DNA of 64,000 bases. Origin: Trochalopteron elliotii (taxonomy: Eukaryota > Chordata > Aves > Passeriformes > Leiothrichidae). Location: NCBI GenBank assembly GCA_024734555.1, contig JANPWX010000247.1, positions 62,001-126,000 on the forward strand, given 5' to 3'. Within the stretch, counting starts at the first letter, position 1, and each line of letters starts with the position of its first letter. Below are positions 1-12,662 of this stretch, one piece after another. Under the pieces are notes generated by a model. The model saw nothing but the letters and a program-made list of their open reading frames with translations, had not been told where the DNA came from and did no database searches. A program made the translations under genes and the position numbers.

Positions 1-3000
1 GGCTTCCTACAGAGTTTAATCTTTCTGGCCATGATGAAAAAAAATCACTGCTCATGGCAGTTCCTGGGAAATTGGAACTAATGAATTATGAAAGTGATGA
101 AGTGTTAATGAGCTTGGTTGTAGAGTATAAGAGAAATCTATTTTTAAACCATGTTCTTCACTAAATATAATTATGCTGTACTCAACAAGGTGTCATTAAA
201 GAAGATGCAAATCTCAGGCTTTTGTACTCTTCTCAGGCTGGAGCTGAGTAGAAGGGACACTCGGTAGAGATGACAGTTCCCCTCTACCCTGTATGCATGT
301 TCTGCTCCTAAGGAACTGTTCTCACACCTAACAGCCACAGGGATCTTGACCACTCCCCTGCACTTTGGCACATCCACATTCACCCAAGAAGATGGGCAGT
401 ATTTGGTGTCCATGGAGATTTAATACCTTTAATTCAGCTTAAAATCCCAGTGCTATCTGGTTTTGTTGTCTCTGCTGCAGGATGCTGCAGGAACCTGTTA
501 CAGGCATTTTGCTGCTCTGTTTTCTCCTCACTGCAATCAGTGTTTCAGCAGGGGATGAGAGGGTGCCTCTCACACATACTTCAAGCACAGCCAACTTAGC
601 TAAAAGAAAAGTGTCACAGCTCCTCAGTGTTTTCCTTAAAGGTATCCATGTGGATAGTACTGCCAGCTATTTCAGGGATGAAGAGCAGAGCACATGCTGG
701 AGAGTGGCTGTTCAGTTTCAAAGCCCTTGCCTTACTCTTTAGGTCCTCAAACCCATATCCCCTTTCCAGGTATGGAATAAACACCTTTAAGTCTGTGGAA
801 ATTCCAGTGTTTCTTCAGCCAGAGGAGATCCAGGACTTCTTCCCAGGGGAATTCCCAGGACCAGATGTCAATATGAGATACAGCTGAAGTTTTAGATGTA
901 GCCACACAGGGTCTATTTTTGCAGGAATAAGGGAGGAAACATGGTCTTTCTGAAATACTGAGGACTGAGGGGGACAGGCAGGGGAGTAGTATAACATACT
1001 CAATCAATGTGGACCCTGCCCTAAGCAGAAGAGCAAGAATTGGGATCATTGCTGGGAAAGTCACATTTTTGCAGGTCACTCAGCATCCACTCATATGTTA
1101 CAATGGCAGTACAAGATTTATGCTGCCCAGCTGTCCATTAAAACTGTCAGGACTGAGGCCAATGGCTGACAAGACAAACTGGATATAGATACTTGTAAGT
1201 TACTCTCAAAAGACAAATTTCTTTGGTAAAACTTTGTGAAGCAAACAAACCATTCAGATATATAAAGGGTCTCCCCTGTGCCTCATGTAGCAGGAAACAG
1301 TGCTATGATTTGAAATTCTGGGGATTTAGTTCTTAGCAACAGTCGCCAGGTCAGATGGATAAACCTTGAGAATCAATCTTTATGTGAAAAATGTATGCTA
1401 TCATACAGATGTATTTTATTAAAAAACATTTTTCTCCATTTAGTTTGGAGAAAAGTTTGTTTCTCTTGTTCTGAGATTCATTGTGAAGTACCATGTTGCT
1501 GAGGTTAATCATACAGAAAAAGGAAGTTTGCCGGGTGTTGTAAGGCAAGCCATCCAGAATTCAGAATCACATTCTGCTGGAGAGACTTCCGGGAAGAAAA
1601 GCCTTTACAAACAAGACTATTTCCAAGGGTGAGTGACAAAAGCGAATAACTCACTTTGAAATGGCAGAGGTCAATAGGGTGGACCAAAAAAGGAAAAAAA
1701 TTACACTTCTGCTTCCTAGAGCTTTAATCCTACCTAGTTGTCCACCTGGTGAAAGAAGTTCTTTTGTTTCCTGCTTCTGGGTGGGATAGATTGCACTGCA
1801 ACTGATTTTGAGGGTCCTACTCAAGGGTCAGAGAGTGAGGTCCTTAGTGCCCTCACTTCACTTCAAACAGTATCTTCTTTATCTCATTTACAAATCTAAA
1901 CTCTTGTTTATTAAGCTCTATAAGATCTTATATAGCACTGTCCAAGGATAAAAAATTATCATTTTTTTCAGTTTAGCCACTGAGACAAGGGCACTTGTAT
2001 TATGGGTACTGATTTAGAGTAGCTGTTTTAAAGCCAGTAATCTTTTTGGGTTGTGTTCAAGGTACTAAGCAGAGCAGGGTAAGACAATATTATCCTAGAA
2101 CAGCACGCATAGTCTCTAGCTCTGATTACACACAGATTTTGCATTATGTCTCTTGGGAGTGAAAAATAAGGAAAAAAAAAAAGCCAAAGTAAGGATTAAC
2201 AAAGCTAACAAGACCCTGAGAGCTTCTTTCCAAAGGCTTTCCCTACAATCCCATCGGTTTAAAGCTTAGAGTAAAAATGAAAGTATTTGTATCAAGAGAG
2301 GGGAGGTAACTCTTCAGGATGAAAGTTAAAAAAAGAAAAAAAGAATAAAGCTACCCGCTATGAGCAACCAGAATGTTTCCAAAACAACTTGTAAACCACA
2401 GAGAAACCTGGCACTGTTCAATCTTGAAAAAGCAGCTGCACAAGTGTTTTATGTTTTAAAATAAGCAGTACGTCAAAGTGATGTGGGACTCAGCTCAAAT
2501 AAGAAGGACTTGGTGAGACTTTCTGCTTTCCTTGTGCATGTCTGCATTTAGGAGAGCAGTGATGGACTTGCACAACAGGTTATAAAATGTGTCCTCATGC
2601 CATGTTTTACAGTATCCCGCAGGCCCATGGTCACTGTTCTTGCCAAACCAAAATTCTGGGCTCCTAGTTCAGAGTAGTCTCCTTGATTCTAACCCACTTT
2701 TCAGGGTTAATAGTGATGTGGATAATGGAGAACTCATCCTTGGCAGACAGACTGATCTTGGGAAGATGTCTAGGTTAGACATCCTTAGGGGACTAGAAAT
2801 CATTCAGTGTCTTATCTGAAATCAAACCACAGACAGCAGACTAGACAAAGATAATGTCTCCTATCTCCTTATTACAGCCCACACAGAGGTGGCCTTTGCT
2901 CTGGTACTGCCTGTGGAGGCAGACGAGATCCAGCAGAAAGCAGCAGCAAAACAGCCCTCCCAGAGCTGCAGGTCAGGGCTGGGGCAGAGCTGCCCTGTTA

Positions 3001-5719
3001 TCCCATGCCATGGAGCCAACTTGCTCAGTGGGAGGTTTTTCATGGCAAGAAGGTGATGGCAGACTTTTCTTGCTAATGAGAACATGCATAAACAGGGGAA
3101 ATAAGCCCAGGCAGAGCCCCTGGTGATGCAGGCAGATTGTTATCTGTGTCTGAGAGAGGCTAATCTGAAGATAACTGGGGTAGCTCTGTATCTTACATGC
3201 AGCAACAGGAACTGAGTTAAGCAACAGCATTCGTCAGTCTATTCTCCTTAATGGCAAGGTGTTTGCCACCCTGAACAGAGTCCTTTACACTGAGGAAAAT
3301 AGGAGACAAGGAGACAAATAGGAATGTGTTCAGAGGTCTCCTTAAATGCAATTAAACTCCTTAAAATGTGAACCTGAAGGTTAACTACATATTCAGCTTT
3401 CCCAGTCTCCTCTGCTAAAAATACACAAATTTTTACTCATCAATTTGCTAATCCTTGAAAAAAAGTCGTCTTGGACAAGTTTTGCTGCTGCAATATATGA
3501 TTTGATTAATTAAGATGGAGTCAGCCAGTTTTGGGGAAAGAGAGGAAGGGGGATCTTCTGTCCCAAGAGTGTTGATAACTTGTTATTTTTTCCAGCACAT
3601 TTCTTTTTTCAGGTTTGTCAGGCCCAGAGCTGACAACAGTTTCTTGCTTTGCCTCGATCACACGCTCCATCATGCAACAATAAAGGAAAACATTCATCTT
3701 AAGTAAATTGGAAAAACTGACTCTCCACGCAGTACAGCAGCTGAGCTGCCTGTCAGGCTATACAAAAAGCATACCAAAGAAGCCTGAATAGCTGTGTTGA
3801 TACCTCAGTGCTGGACACTGTCAAGAGCTGAGCAAGCAAAAGGTCTCTCTGCAGGGCTGGTGATGCACAGCTGGCCGAGCCCGTTCAGCAACCTGTGCTT
3901 CAGCCCCCAGCCTGTAAAATCGGTGACTTCCTTTGGAAAAGTCAGCTGAATTCACCTTGGCAGGGAAGGGAAAGGTCAGCTCTTCATCCTGCTGCCAGCA
4001 ATACTCTGCCTCAGGAAGGTTGGCTGCTATGGGGCAATTTGGCCAGAGTTTTGCATCGACTTCCCGCCCATCCCAACAGTGCTTTTGCCCTGCCTGCTGC
4101 CTCCTCTCCTGGCACCATAAAGCAGCTCTGATGGGTCTGCCTCTGTGGCCAATCTAGAGCATATTGGAGGCTCATGCAATTATTCAGCACCACAGAATGT
4201 GACCCCATCCTTGGTCACCTGCTGCCCCTTTCCAGCTTGCTCTCAGACCTCTCTCTGCAGTCTGCCACCAGCCCTTCCCAACGTCACCTGTAGCCCCTCA
4301 GCCCTTTACCACTTTTTTCTCTATTCCAGACTTCATTCCATATAACCTAGCGTATGGTGACACCTCTAAGGAAGCATTTCCCCACCACACTGTCCTGCCT
4401 TGACACCCCCACATCCACATTGCTCGCTCCTTCCCAGCCATAACCTGGACGAGGCAGAGGACAGGGACCAGAGGGGCTGGAGGGCAGGGACACTGACAGA
4501 TGAGGAATGGCAAGAGCCCTTCCTGTGGCAGCACTGTCAGCACAAAGTTACAGCCCAAACTCAGATAAAACCTGACCCTTTCTCCTCAGGAGAGGGCCCA
4601 TGCCCTTTTCCACTGATTTTACTTGTACCCATGGGGCTGCAGTACCTTCACTACTAGTTGCTGGGATAACTGATACTTTTTCCTTATACACGTAAGTGTA
4701 TATTCAGTAAAGTCATATTCTGTAGTGAGCTTGAAGATGCTTAGTGACCTTCCTGACTGGTAGACAAGTCTCCAGGGCAGTTCATGAAGTGGCTGCCAAA
4801 TCAGTCCTCTCTTTGCTTCATTGCTGAATGCCAGAATGGGTTATCAAAAAAACCCACACACAACCCAAAAATCAAAAAAAACACTACCTTGATCTTTTCA
4901 CTCTGTAATGTCAGGTTCAGCCTCTCATCTATTCAGAGGAAATCAAAGCTATAAATAGTCGTACCCTGCTTTCACACCTTAGTTTACAGAAATAAGAATT
5001 CTTCTTTCCGGTGTTGAATGCTGCAGGGCTTCCACTGAAGAAGCCCAACTGCTTTGTTTAAAGTGACCACTTAAAAAAGAGCTGTGGTACCATTACAGTG
5101 ATAACAGAAGTAACCAAATATACTTTCTGATGGGCCCTTCTGCCTCCAGTCTGATGAGCCAGAGATTGTTTTGAGAGGTTCAGCTTGGGAAGGGTGGAAT
5201 GTACATTTACTCCTTGGATTGCCCCATGCCAACCGAAAATTCCCTTTAATATCTGTGCAACAACAGCCCAGGAGCATTTCAGTGTTATTAATGGCACATG
5301 ATGAAGTCTATTTCAGCCTGCAGCAAGCTCAACTCTCCAATATGCCTAGGGGCATATGATTACATCTGTGGGGCATTACTGGGCCTTTTCAAGTACATTC
5401 AAGTACCTGATAGGAGTTAACTGCAAATCTGGACTGATTAAATAAACCGAGCACATTCTACCTTTCCCTATACATAAAGGAAGAAGAAGCTGAAGAAAGA
5501 AAGGTTATGGGTTTTGGGGAGATCACAGGTGACAAACTAATACAGAAAATATTCGTTTTACTTATTTTTTCACCACTATCCCTTTGTGAATAGCAGTTAT
5601 TTCTTCAAGAACCTGGACCTTAGAGAATGGTAAGTGCTGTTGCTGTTCTACTAAGATATCCCTTCTGAGAACTGCTGCCTGCTCTAAGCTTGCCCACAGC
5701 CTGACTCAGTATCACTTAT

Positions 5720-5870
5720 GGGATCCCTCAGGCTGGCAGGAACAGTAGGAGGTCTCTAACCCAAAGTCCTGCCAAAACCAGGGCCATCCATGAGGTCAAA
5801 CCAAGTCACTCAAGGCTTCATCCATCCCAATCTTTAAAACCTCCCACAAAAATCTGCAAGTGTTACCCAA
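5720..5870 (-). mobile_element. Degraded CR1 fragment, reverse orientation
   Basis: GGAGGTCTCTAACCCAAAGTCC, then GTCAAACCAAGTCACTCAAGGC and CAATCTTTAAAACCTCCCA, follow the reversed CR1 3' UTR pattern (ggacctc..tagtccaac, gttgctcaaggcc, gaaaacctccaggga). It is short, old and lacks the terminal octamer repeat. Confidence 0.5.
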
Positions 5871-8800
5871 ATAAATGTCTTTATCTTAGAAGTCAGGGTC
5901 AGGCGTACCACCACATACACCAGTTTATTGTCTTTAGCTATGAAGTGAAGGATCGCATCTTCCTGACCTCAGTCTGTACCACAGATTTCTATCTCTTCCA
6001 ACTTCATTCTAGTTCAGAAGGGATCCAAAATAAATGTAATTAAAACTATTTTTTAAAATGACAGATTTTCTTCTTATAGGTTGCTTTCCTGTAACTTCTG
6101 TTTTCTGAGTATTACCAAAATTGTAAGGTTTTTTCCTGCATTTGTGATGGTTGTTTTTCTTTCTGGAAAAAAAAAAAAAACTGCCTATCTTCACTCTACT
6201 TCCTGATTCCAGGAGACAGAATGTTAGCAAAAAGACTTGCAAAACTGAGGAAGCTATTGCAAGAGCTGTCAACACTTCCACAAAAATATTCATATCACAA
6301 AGTTCATCTGCACAACTGGCCGCTCGCATTAAAGGAGTTAAATTGTGAGTTGGTTGCAGTCACTGAGCTATCCTCCTATTTTTTCCTATGACCTCATTTG
6401 TGCAGAACTACAATGTAGTTCATGTGGGAAAATACTACCTGACCATACTGAGACATGTTAGCAGCAAGTACTTTAGTCTCTGAGTTCTTTAATCCAGCCT
6501 CAGCATTACGTATTAAAATAGACATTAACAAAATTAAACAGGGAAATCTCTCATAAATGACCGTATTTGGCCATGTGAGCTGGGATGCCAAGGAGTGCAA
6601 TAGACACGTCTGTTGTCAGCATCTGGAGGTGCTTGAGCCAACAGAGATCATCTACTGCGTTGTTCCTACTCAATCTGCCTCCACTTCCCTACCCTGTGAG
6701 TGAGAATCCTTACAGAGCACTGGGACACACTGACCCAGGCAGGCACACATACAGGAATATCTGAGCTCTGCCATCATGCCAGGCATGCCCACAGTCCTCA
6801 CCTCAGGCTGGCTGGGATGTAAAGACCAGGGTTTTCAGCAGCTTTGTTTAGAGCTAAGCCTGCAAAGATGAACAAAGTCCACCCCCCTGTTGCTCTCATG
6901 CCCCTCTGTAAACATGCTGCTGCCTGATCACTGTTGTTTAATTTCCATCTGTTACTGTTACGGGACGGTCAGAATGACTGCACGTGTCCTTTTTATCTGT
7001 GCAAATGGCATTAGCCTATGATAAAAACTGTGGGGTTTTTTTTCCCATATGTGCTTGGGAAGGAGGAATGGCAGTGTTGAAGTGACTGAATTGACTTCAT
7101 ACTGATTGGCAAAGTTGACTCTGAGAATTAAGCTTACTTTCACATCTTTAGACTGCACCTATTTGTGATCATTAAGGCAAGGAAGCACATTGTGAGATCT
7201 TAGCCCTTCAGTAATCTTTTCCTGTTGATTTCACATTTCCTAACATCTAACATGGAAAGGAACACTTTTGCTCATCTAAATTTCTGTTTGGCCTCCCCAG
7301 CAAGGCCTGCCTTCCTGCTGCCTCTCTATCTGGTGTAACTTTTCTTTCTGTCCTGATAGAGTTTGCTGGCAGATGTTCACTGGTAGATGTACAAAGTGGT
7401 CAGATCCTCACAAACTTTCATGGCAAGCAGGTAAAAGCCATTAGAGAATTAACCAGGGAGGTAAAACTGCTCCTGTGTGTTTTACTTGAGTTGTGATCCT
7501 TCCCTAAAGCCTTCCTGTCTCAAGCATTTCATATCAAACTCCAGTCTGCTCTCCCTGAGCTCAGCCTGACTTTAAGAAAGGTCAAATAAGGTGACCAGGG
7601 CAGACATTGGATTTCTTTATCAACATCCTTTTTGCTACCAGACTTGCAATTTTGCAGCAACACTCAGTGATTGCTCTTAAACTGCTTTGGAGTGCAGTAA
7701 TTGCCTGCACCTTTTCTGTCAAGGTATACTGTGGGTCCTTACCACAAGCTCATACCACATAGCCTGGAGTACAGCTGCTGTCCGTAAACCAGAAATTGAG
7801 TATAAGCTACCGTGTCCAATGGCACCGTGTCTCATCCTTCAAAGGAGGTATTAATCATGTTCTGGACATTTTTGTATTACTTGGAGATAATTTATTTTGG
7901 TTTTCCTATTTGATTTTGCTAAGGTTATCTCAAGACCTCTGTTATATTCCAGCTTATTTAGAGTTGGTTCGCAGAGAAGCTTGGAGGGTCAGAGCACAGA
8001 CTACTTTAAGTCTCATAATTTCCCTCTAATAAATGAAATAGCCACACTAAAGCCAAGATTTCACTATAAACCCCTCCTTCAGCTGTGCACTCTGATTTTG
8101 GGGGGCTCAACCCAGCCTAGGCCCCATGTGTTGTAGAAGATGCTTCTGAACAGTTGTGTCTGGTGGCATATTGTGCCCCACAGGAACAGCTTAAATAAGG
8201 AACAAGGACAGCAGCTCCATAACGTGGGCTTGTGTGGACTGCCTCTGAAAATACACCTTCAAGTGAGCTAAGACAAGTTGCAGCAATGGGGGAGGCAGGA
8301 TCATGATTACAGGTGATGGGCAGCTATGGCAGGATCAGGCCAGCCTCAAAGCCCTTACAACATGAACCTGAAGAGTTCAAGACAGACTTAGCAAATAAAT
8401 TTCACTGTTTCTATTTTAAAAAATCTAAAAATATGAACAATATATTCTTTATTCTGTGAAATTGCAGATGCTTTGATTTAGTGCCATTTTGCTTACTTGG
8501 AAAGGAATCACATCCTTTTTTCTTGGTACAGAAGAGCTTGGAAAACAATTACCAAACATCCCACACCAAAGCATATGTAAAATATTCCAGAGAATTATGT
8601 GATCAACTCATGTGTTTCATGAAATCAAATTATTTTCAGATATTATTCACAAAATTTCCCAGAAAGAAAGAAACTATTAACCTCAGTTTATGGTGATAGA
8701 GCCTTCCTCTGTTAAAGGACTTTACTGTTTGGCACGTGCCTTCATGACAGTTTGTGAAAGTAAAAGCTACTGCCACTACCTGCACCACAATGGTCTATGG

Positions 8801-9472
8801 TACTCAGATGTATCTTCCAAGCTCTACTTCAGAAACACACATATACTTTAAACAGCTGATTCTTCCTTTTTTAATACTGCTGCAATGTAGCTGAGGTCAG
8901 CAGGATGACTTCTGAAGGTATGTACACAAAAAGGAGGGGGAATTAGGGCCTGAGGTTGCCACCAGTTTGCTGAGAAGAGCCAAGGGCAGCAGTCAGCTGA
9001 GGAAGGTGTGCTCAGTTTGTGAGGCTGGGGCTCCATCTCAGAATGAAGCAGAAGGGGAACTCTCGGAATAGAAAGTGCACAAAGTTGTCAAGATTTTGGC
9101 AAAGATTGAGAGGCAGCTGCCAACACTGCATCTCTAAATGGTAGAAATCTTGTAAAGAAATGGTAGAAATCTAGAAAGCTTTAGGTCTGGGAGATTTCCA
9201 CTGCTTTGACTAAGAAGTAAGGGATCCTACAGGCCAAGTGCAAAACCACAGAGATTCAAGGCTTTGACACTTGCCAGGTTTCTCAGCTTTCTGATGAACC
9301 ATATGGTACCTGGTATCAGCTTTTTGGTCTCTTCTACAGCTACTGATACCACTGGAATTTAGCCTTCCTGTCTCTGGAAGAATTACAGCTAAAAAGAACC
9401 AGAAGAAATTTTTTAAACTCCATTCTCCTGTTCTCTCTAAGGGCTACTTCACAGAAGAGGTGAAAATTTCCC

Positions 9473-9530
9473 AAAAAGAAAAAAAAAAAAAAAAAGAAAC
9501 AAAGAAAAAAAAAAGAAAAAAGGAAAGAGG
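9473..9530. repeat. A-rich low-complexity tract
   Basis: Nearly pure A with isolated G and C residues, on the plus strand, in a RIN3 intron. Confidence 0.9.
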
Positions 9531-12500
9531 TTTCATTTCTTTATTCTCTTGCCTAGTGGTTCATTGGGGATTTCCACTTAAAAAGAGAAATCACAACTAA
9601 ATACACTCTTCCCATCAGAAAACTATACTTCCCTAAATATTTCACCAAATACCAACAAAGTTGATATGGGGAAAAGAAATAGTAGAACAACGAAGCATTC
9701 TTATTTGGCAGTGCAATGCCAAGAAGATTCTGAAGAGGTTTTTTGTACTTCATTGAATGGCCATCTCTATATGGAGCACAGGGGCCGGGCAACAACCTCT
9801 GTACCATCATCATGATACCAGGGAAAGCCTCCCCAGATCCTGACTGAAAAGTAGGATGGAATGAGAATGGCTCTACAAACAGCCAAGGACAAGAAGCAGC
9901 TGGCAAGATTATTCAAAACAGCAAGCTGGTTGCAACTTGAATTTCGCTAGGTTGCAATTTGAATTTTAACTGAGAGAAGGCTCTCCATAAAATCAGAACT
10001 CTATATGTCAAGGCAAATCCAGATTTCAGTTTACATCTGAATGCATCAACTGTGTGGAGTCTAAAGAGCTGAACTGCAGTAACGTGAAGAATTTGTTCCT
10101 GCTTCTTCTAATGCTTTAGGAGGAGCCAGCTCTCAGAAAAGGACAAACAGCTCTCCCTGGAGCACATCACACAGATCACTGCTTGTGTGTCAACTCAGAA
10201 AGGAAAGAGAGATTTTTCTGAAGTTAAAAAATAGATGTTTGGAAAAACCCTGCCAGTCCACAGTGGCCCTCAGGCTATGCAGTTGGGGCGTTTTACATAT
10301 TTTCAGGAATGTAACACCTAACTTCCAACTTACTTGTATTTCACAGCAAGGGAGTACCTCTGGGAGTGCTCAGAGGTCTCCTACCCTCACACTTACAGAA
10401 TACCATGGGTGAGTGCATGGCACATCATTAATCTGAGCCAATCCAGACATACCAGGTTACTTTTCAAGGAAGCTTAAATTCTTTTAATGCATTTGGACAT
10501 CTCTTAATTTTATTTCTGAAAAAAGTTTAGAAGGCAGTGTAGTAATGCAGTTGTAAAGCTAAAGATTTAATTAATTACCTAAGGTATTAGTTTACTCTGT
10601 GACACAGAAGATTTACCATTTCCCCTTATACTAGGTACAGTCTTTCAGCTTAATTAGCAAGAACTAATTCAATTTCTTTTAAACTTCAAATCCAGGGTAC
10701 TTACCCTAAATGAGAAAGGAAGCAAGAGTGACCACTTCTGTACCCAGTGTGTTCTTGTCAACACAGTGTAGGATGGAAAACCGAGAGGCTTTCTACCAAC
10801 AGACACGCAACACTGACAGAACTCAAGCTAAAAATAATGTGAATATCCACCATAGGAATGCATGAGCCTCATGGCTGCTGGGATTGTTGCATGTCATGGC
10901 AACCCTCGTCCTTTATGAATGAGAGATGAATTTTAATTACCCTCCTCCATTTACTTTGCAACTTGTATGAAAGTGGCAGAAACTGGTTTAATTCTTGTTT
11001 CTACCAGAAAGCTTGTCTCCCAGTACATCCTTTGCATTAAGGTAGTGATAAATTAGAAAAAGCAAGGAAGCTGGAAAAGCATGGCAGCAAAGTCTTTCTA
11101 CATAGGTTAGCTCAGTGACATTTTTGTACTATATTTTACTTTGCCTACCCAAAAAGAAATCAGATTTTATGGCACAGGGCATAAGAAAAGAAGTAACGTT
11201 TCTATAAATGACATTTTTTAGGATGACATTATTTGATTTTTTAACTTTTATCCAAAGGAAAGCTTGAATCATCTAAAACTGATTCCCCACCATGAAAAAT
11301 CTAAGTCCTAGGTCAAGTTCAAATAGCTAAATAAAGAAAAGTTTCCCTACCTTGCAGCTAACCCTTGCCCTTGTATTCTTAATTGAACATGTGAAGTTGT
11401 GGCAAAAGGTTTGCTGTTCCTGCCCTCACACAGGAGCACTGAACACTGAACATCTCTGCAGCTGGGTGCTCCAGGAGCAGGCAGATGAGAGAGAAATCTT
11501 CCCAGGGGGATGCAGCATCCAGACAGGGAGCTGCACCCTGTGCAAGAGCAATGCTGTGACATATTGTGGTCTGGCCTTGAGATTAGAACAGTTTGAGATT
11601 CAGTTGTACCTCTGGCTTTAAAGTCTGTTTACAATGCAGAGATATGGGAAGAAATATAGGAGAAGGAAAAACTATTTGAGCAACTGTAAAAGTTCATTTG
11701 AACAAGAGGAAAGTAATGTTGTAGCACTGATCTGCAGAAACACAAGTGTTTTAGCAGAGAATAAAACAGTTTCTCTGGGGAGCTGGCTTTGAGACAGAGC
11801 TCAGTGGCAGAGGATTTAGATATGCTCAGATAAATAAATAATGTGAAGTTATTTTTATGAACTCTTTTGAGTGTGTGTTTCTATGACTAACTTAAAACTC
11901 AGATGTTCCCAAAGATTCCTTTGAAAGTGGAAATCATGTGCCTTACACACCCATTTACACAGAGAGCTGCATTAGATGTGGCTGACTGTGAACTGGGTTA
12001 ATTTTCACTTGCTCATGACAGACTTGGCTATCCAACCGGGAATAACACCGATACCACCAGCCACCTGCTTCCCTGGCTGGCTTTGAAAACAGTTTAGCAG
12101 TAACTTGTTGTTCAGTGTGACTGTTCAAAGAGCATGAAAAGACAATGTAGCAGATGTCAGATGACTGGTGATCCCCAGATTCAGTGGCTTAGAGACAGAG
12201 TCAGTGAGTTAACAAGGTTTAGTCTGCCAATGCTTTCCACTTTCCTCAGGACTTCCAGCTGGTGAAAGGCAGCTCCCCATACTCGATCAAAGCACTGGCC
12301 TCCTCATCTGGAGGTGCTTTATTTCCCTGTTGTGAGTCTGTAAATGGTTACAGAAGGTGCAGAACCACAGAGGAGCTGAGGTAAAGCAGCTGCAGGAAAT
12401 ATTAACTGAACTGCATCATAAAAGCAAGATCTGCTGCCGGTCACAAGAGGAACCTGTTCAGTGCAAGTGAGATTACATAAATACTGGTGATCACAAGAAG

Positions 12501-12547
12501 AGTCAGTACAATAACCAGAGCAAGACCAGAAAATGTGAAGACCTTAC

Positions 12548-12662
12548 TTGATTTTTCTTCTTTTATGTTGTACTCCAGCACACCAGGAGCCTCGTTCTGC
12601 ACTGGCAGGCGGACTGCAAGGACCATGTTGCTCACATTACCCTCTTTCCTAACTAAGAATAT
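12548..12662 (-). CDS. RIN3: RIN3 coding exon: core of the SH2 domain
   Basis: The acceptor TTCTCCTTTTTCAG precedes IFLVRKEGNVSNMVLAVRLP. The exon ends GVLEYNIKEEKS plus one base before the donor GTAAGG. Its 115 bases are phase 0 in and phase 1 out, so it joins the exon at 15544-15730 exactly (ETAG-IFLVRKEG). IFLVRKEG is the FLVR-type strand of an SH2 domain, with the phosphotyrosine-binding arginine retained. Remembered human RIN3 has MFLVRRDNG and VLEYTIKEEKS in the same places. The next expected exon (human LEGSALVFEDIF) was not found in the 12.5 kb to the left and is presumably outside the window. Confidence 0.9.

Larger units (their letters stand above)
1..12547 (-). other. RIN3: RIN3 intron, leftmost part of the window
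   Basis: This stretch holds no exon I can support. It has a degraded CR1 fragment near 5720-5870, an A-rich run near 9473-9530 and scattered short A/T runs. The open frames in it are short, lack family resemblance and are not conserved-looking. By position it is the intron following the SH2 core exon. Confidence 0.6.

Noticed and set aside
1..12547. Next RIN3 exon (human LEGSALVFEDIF region)
   Set aside because: No minus-strand segment with this pattern and suitable splice sites was found by eye; a translated search could still reveal one.
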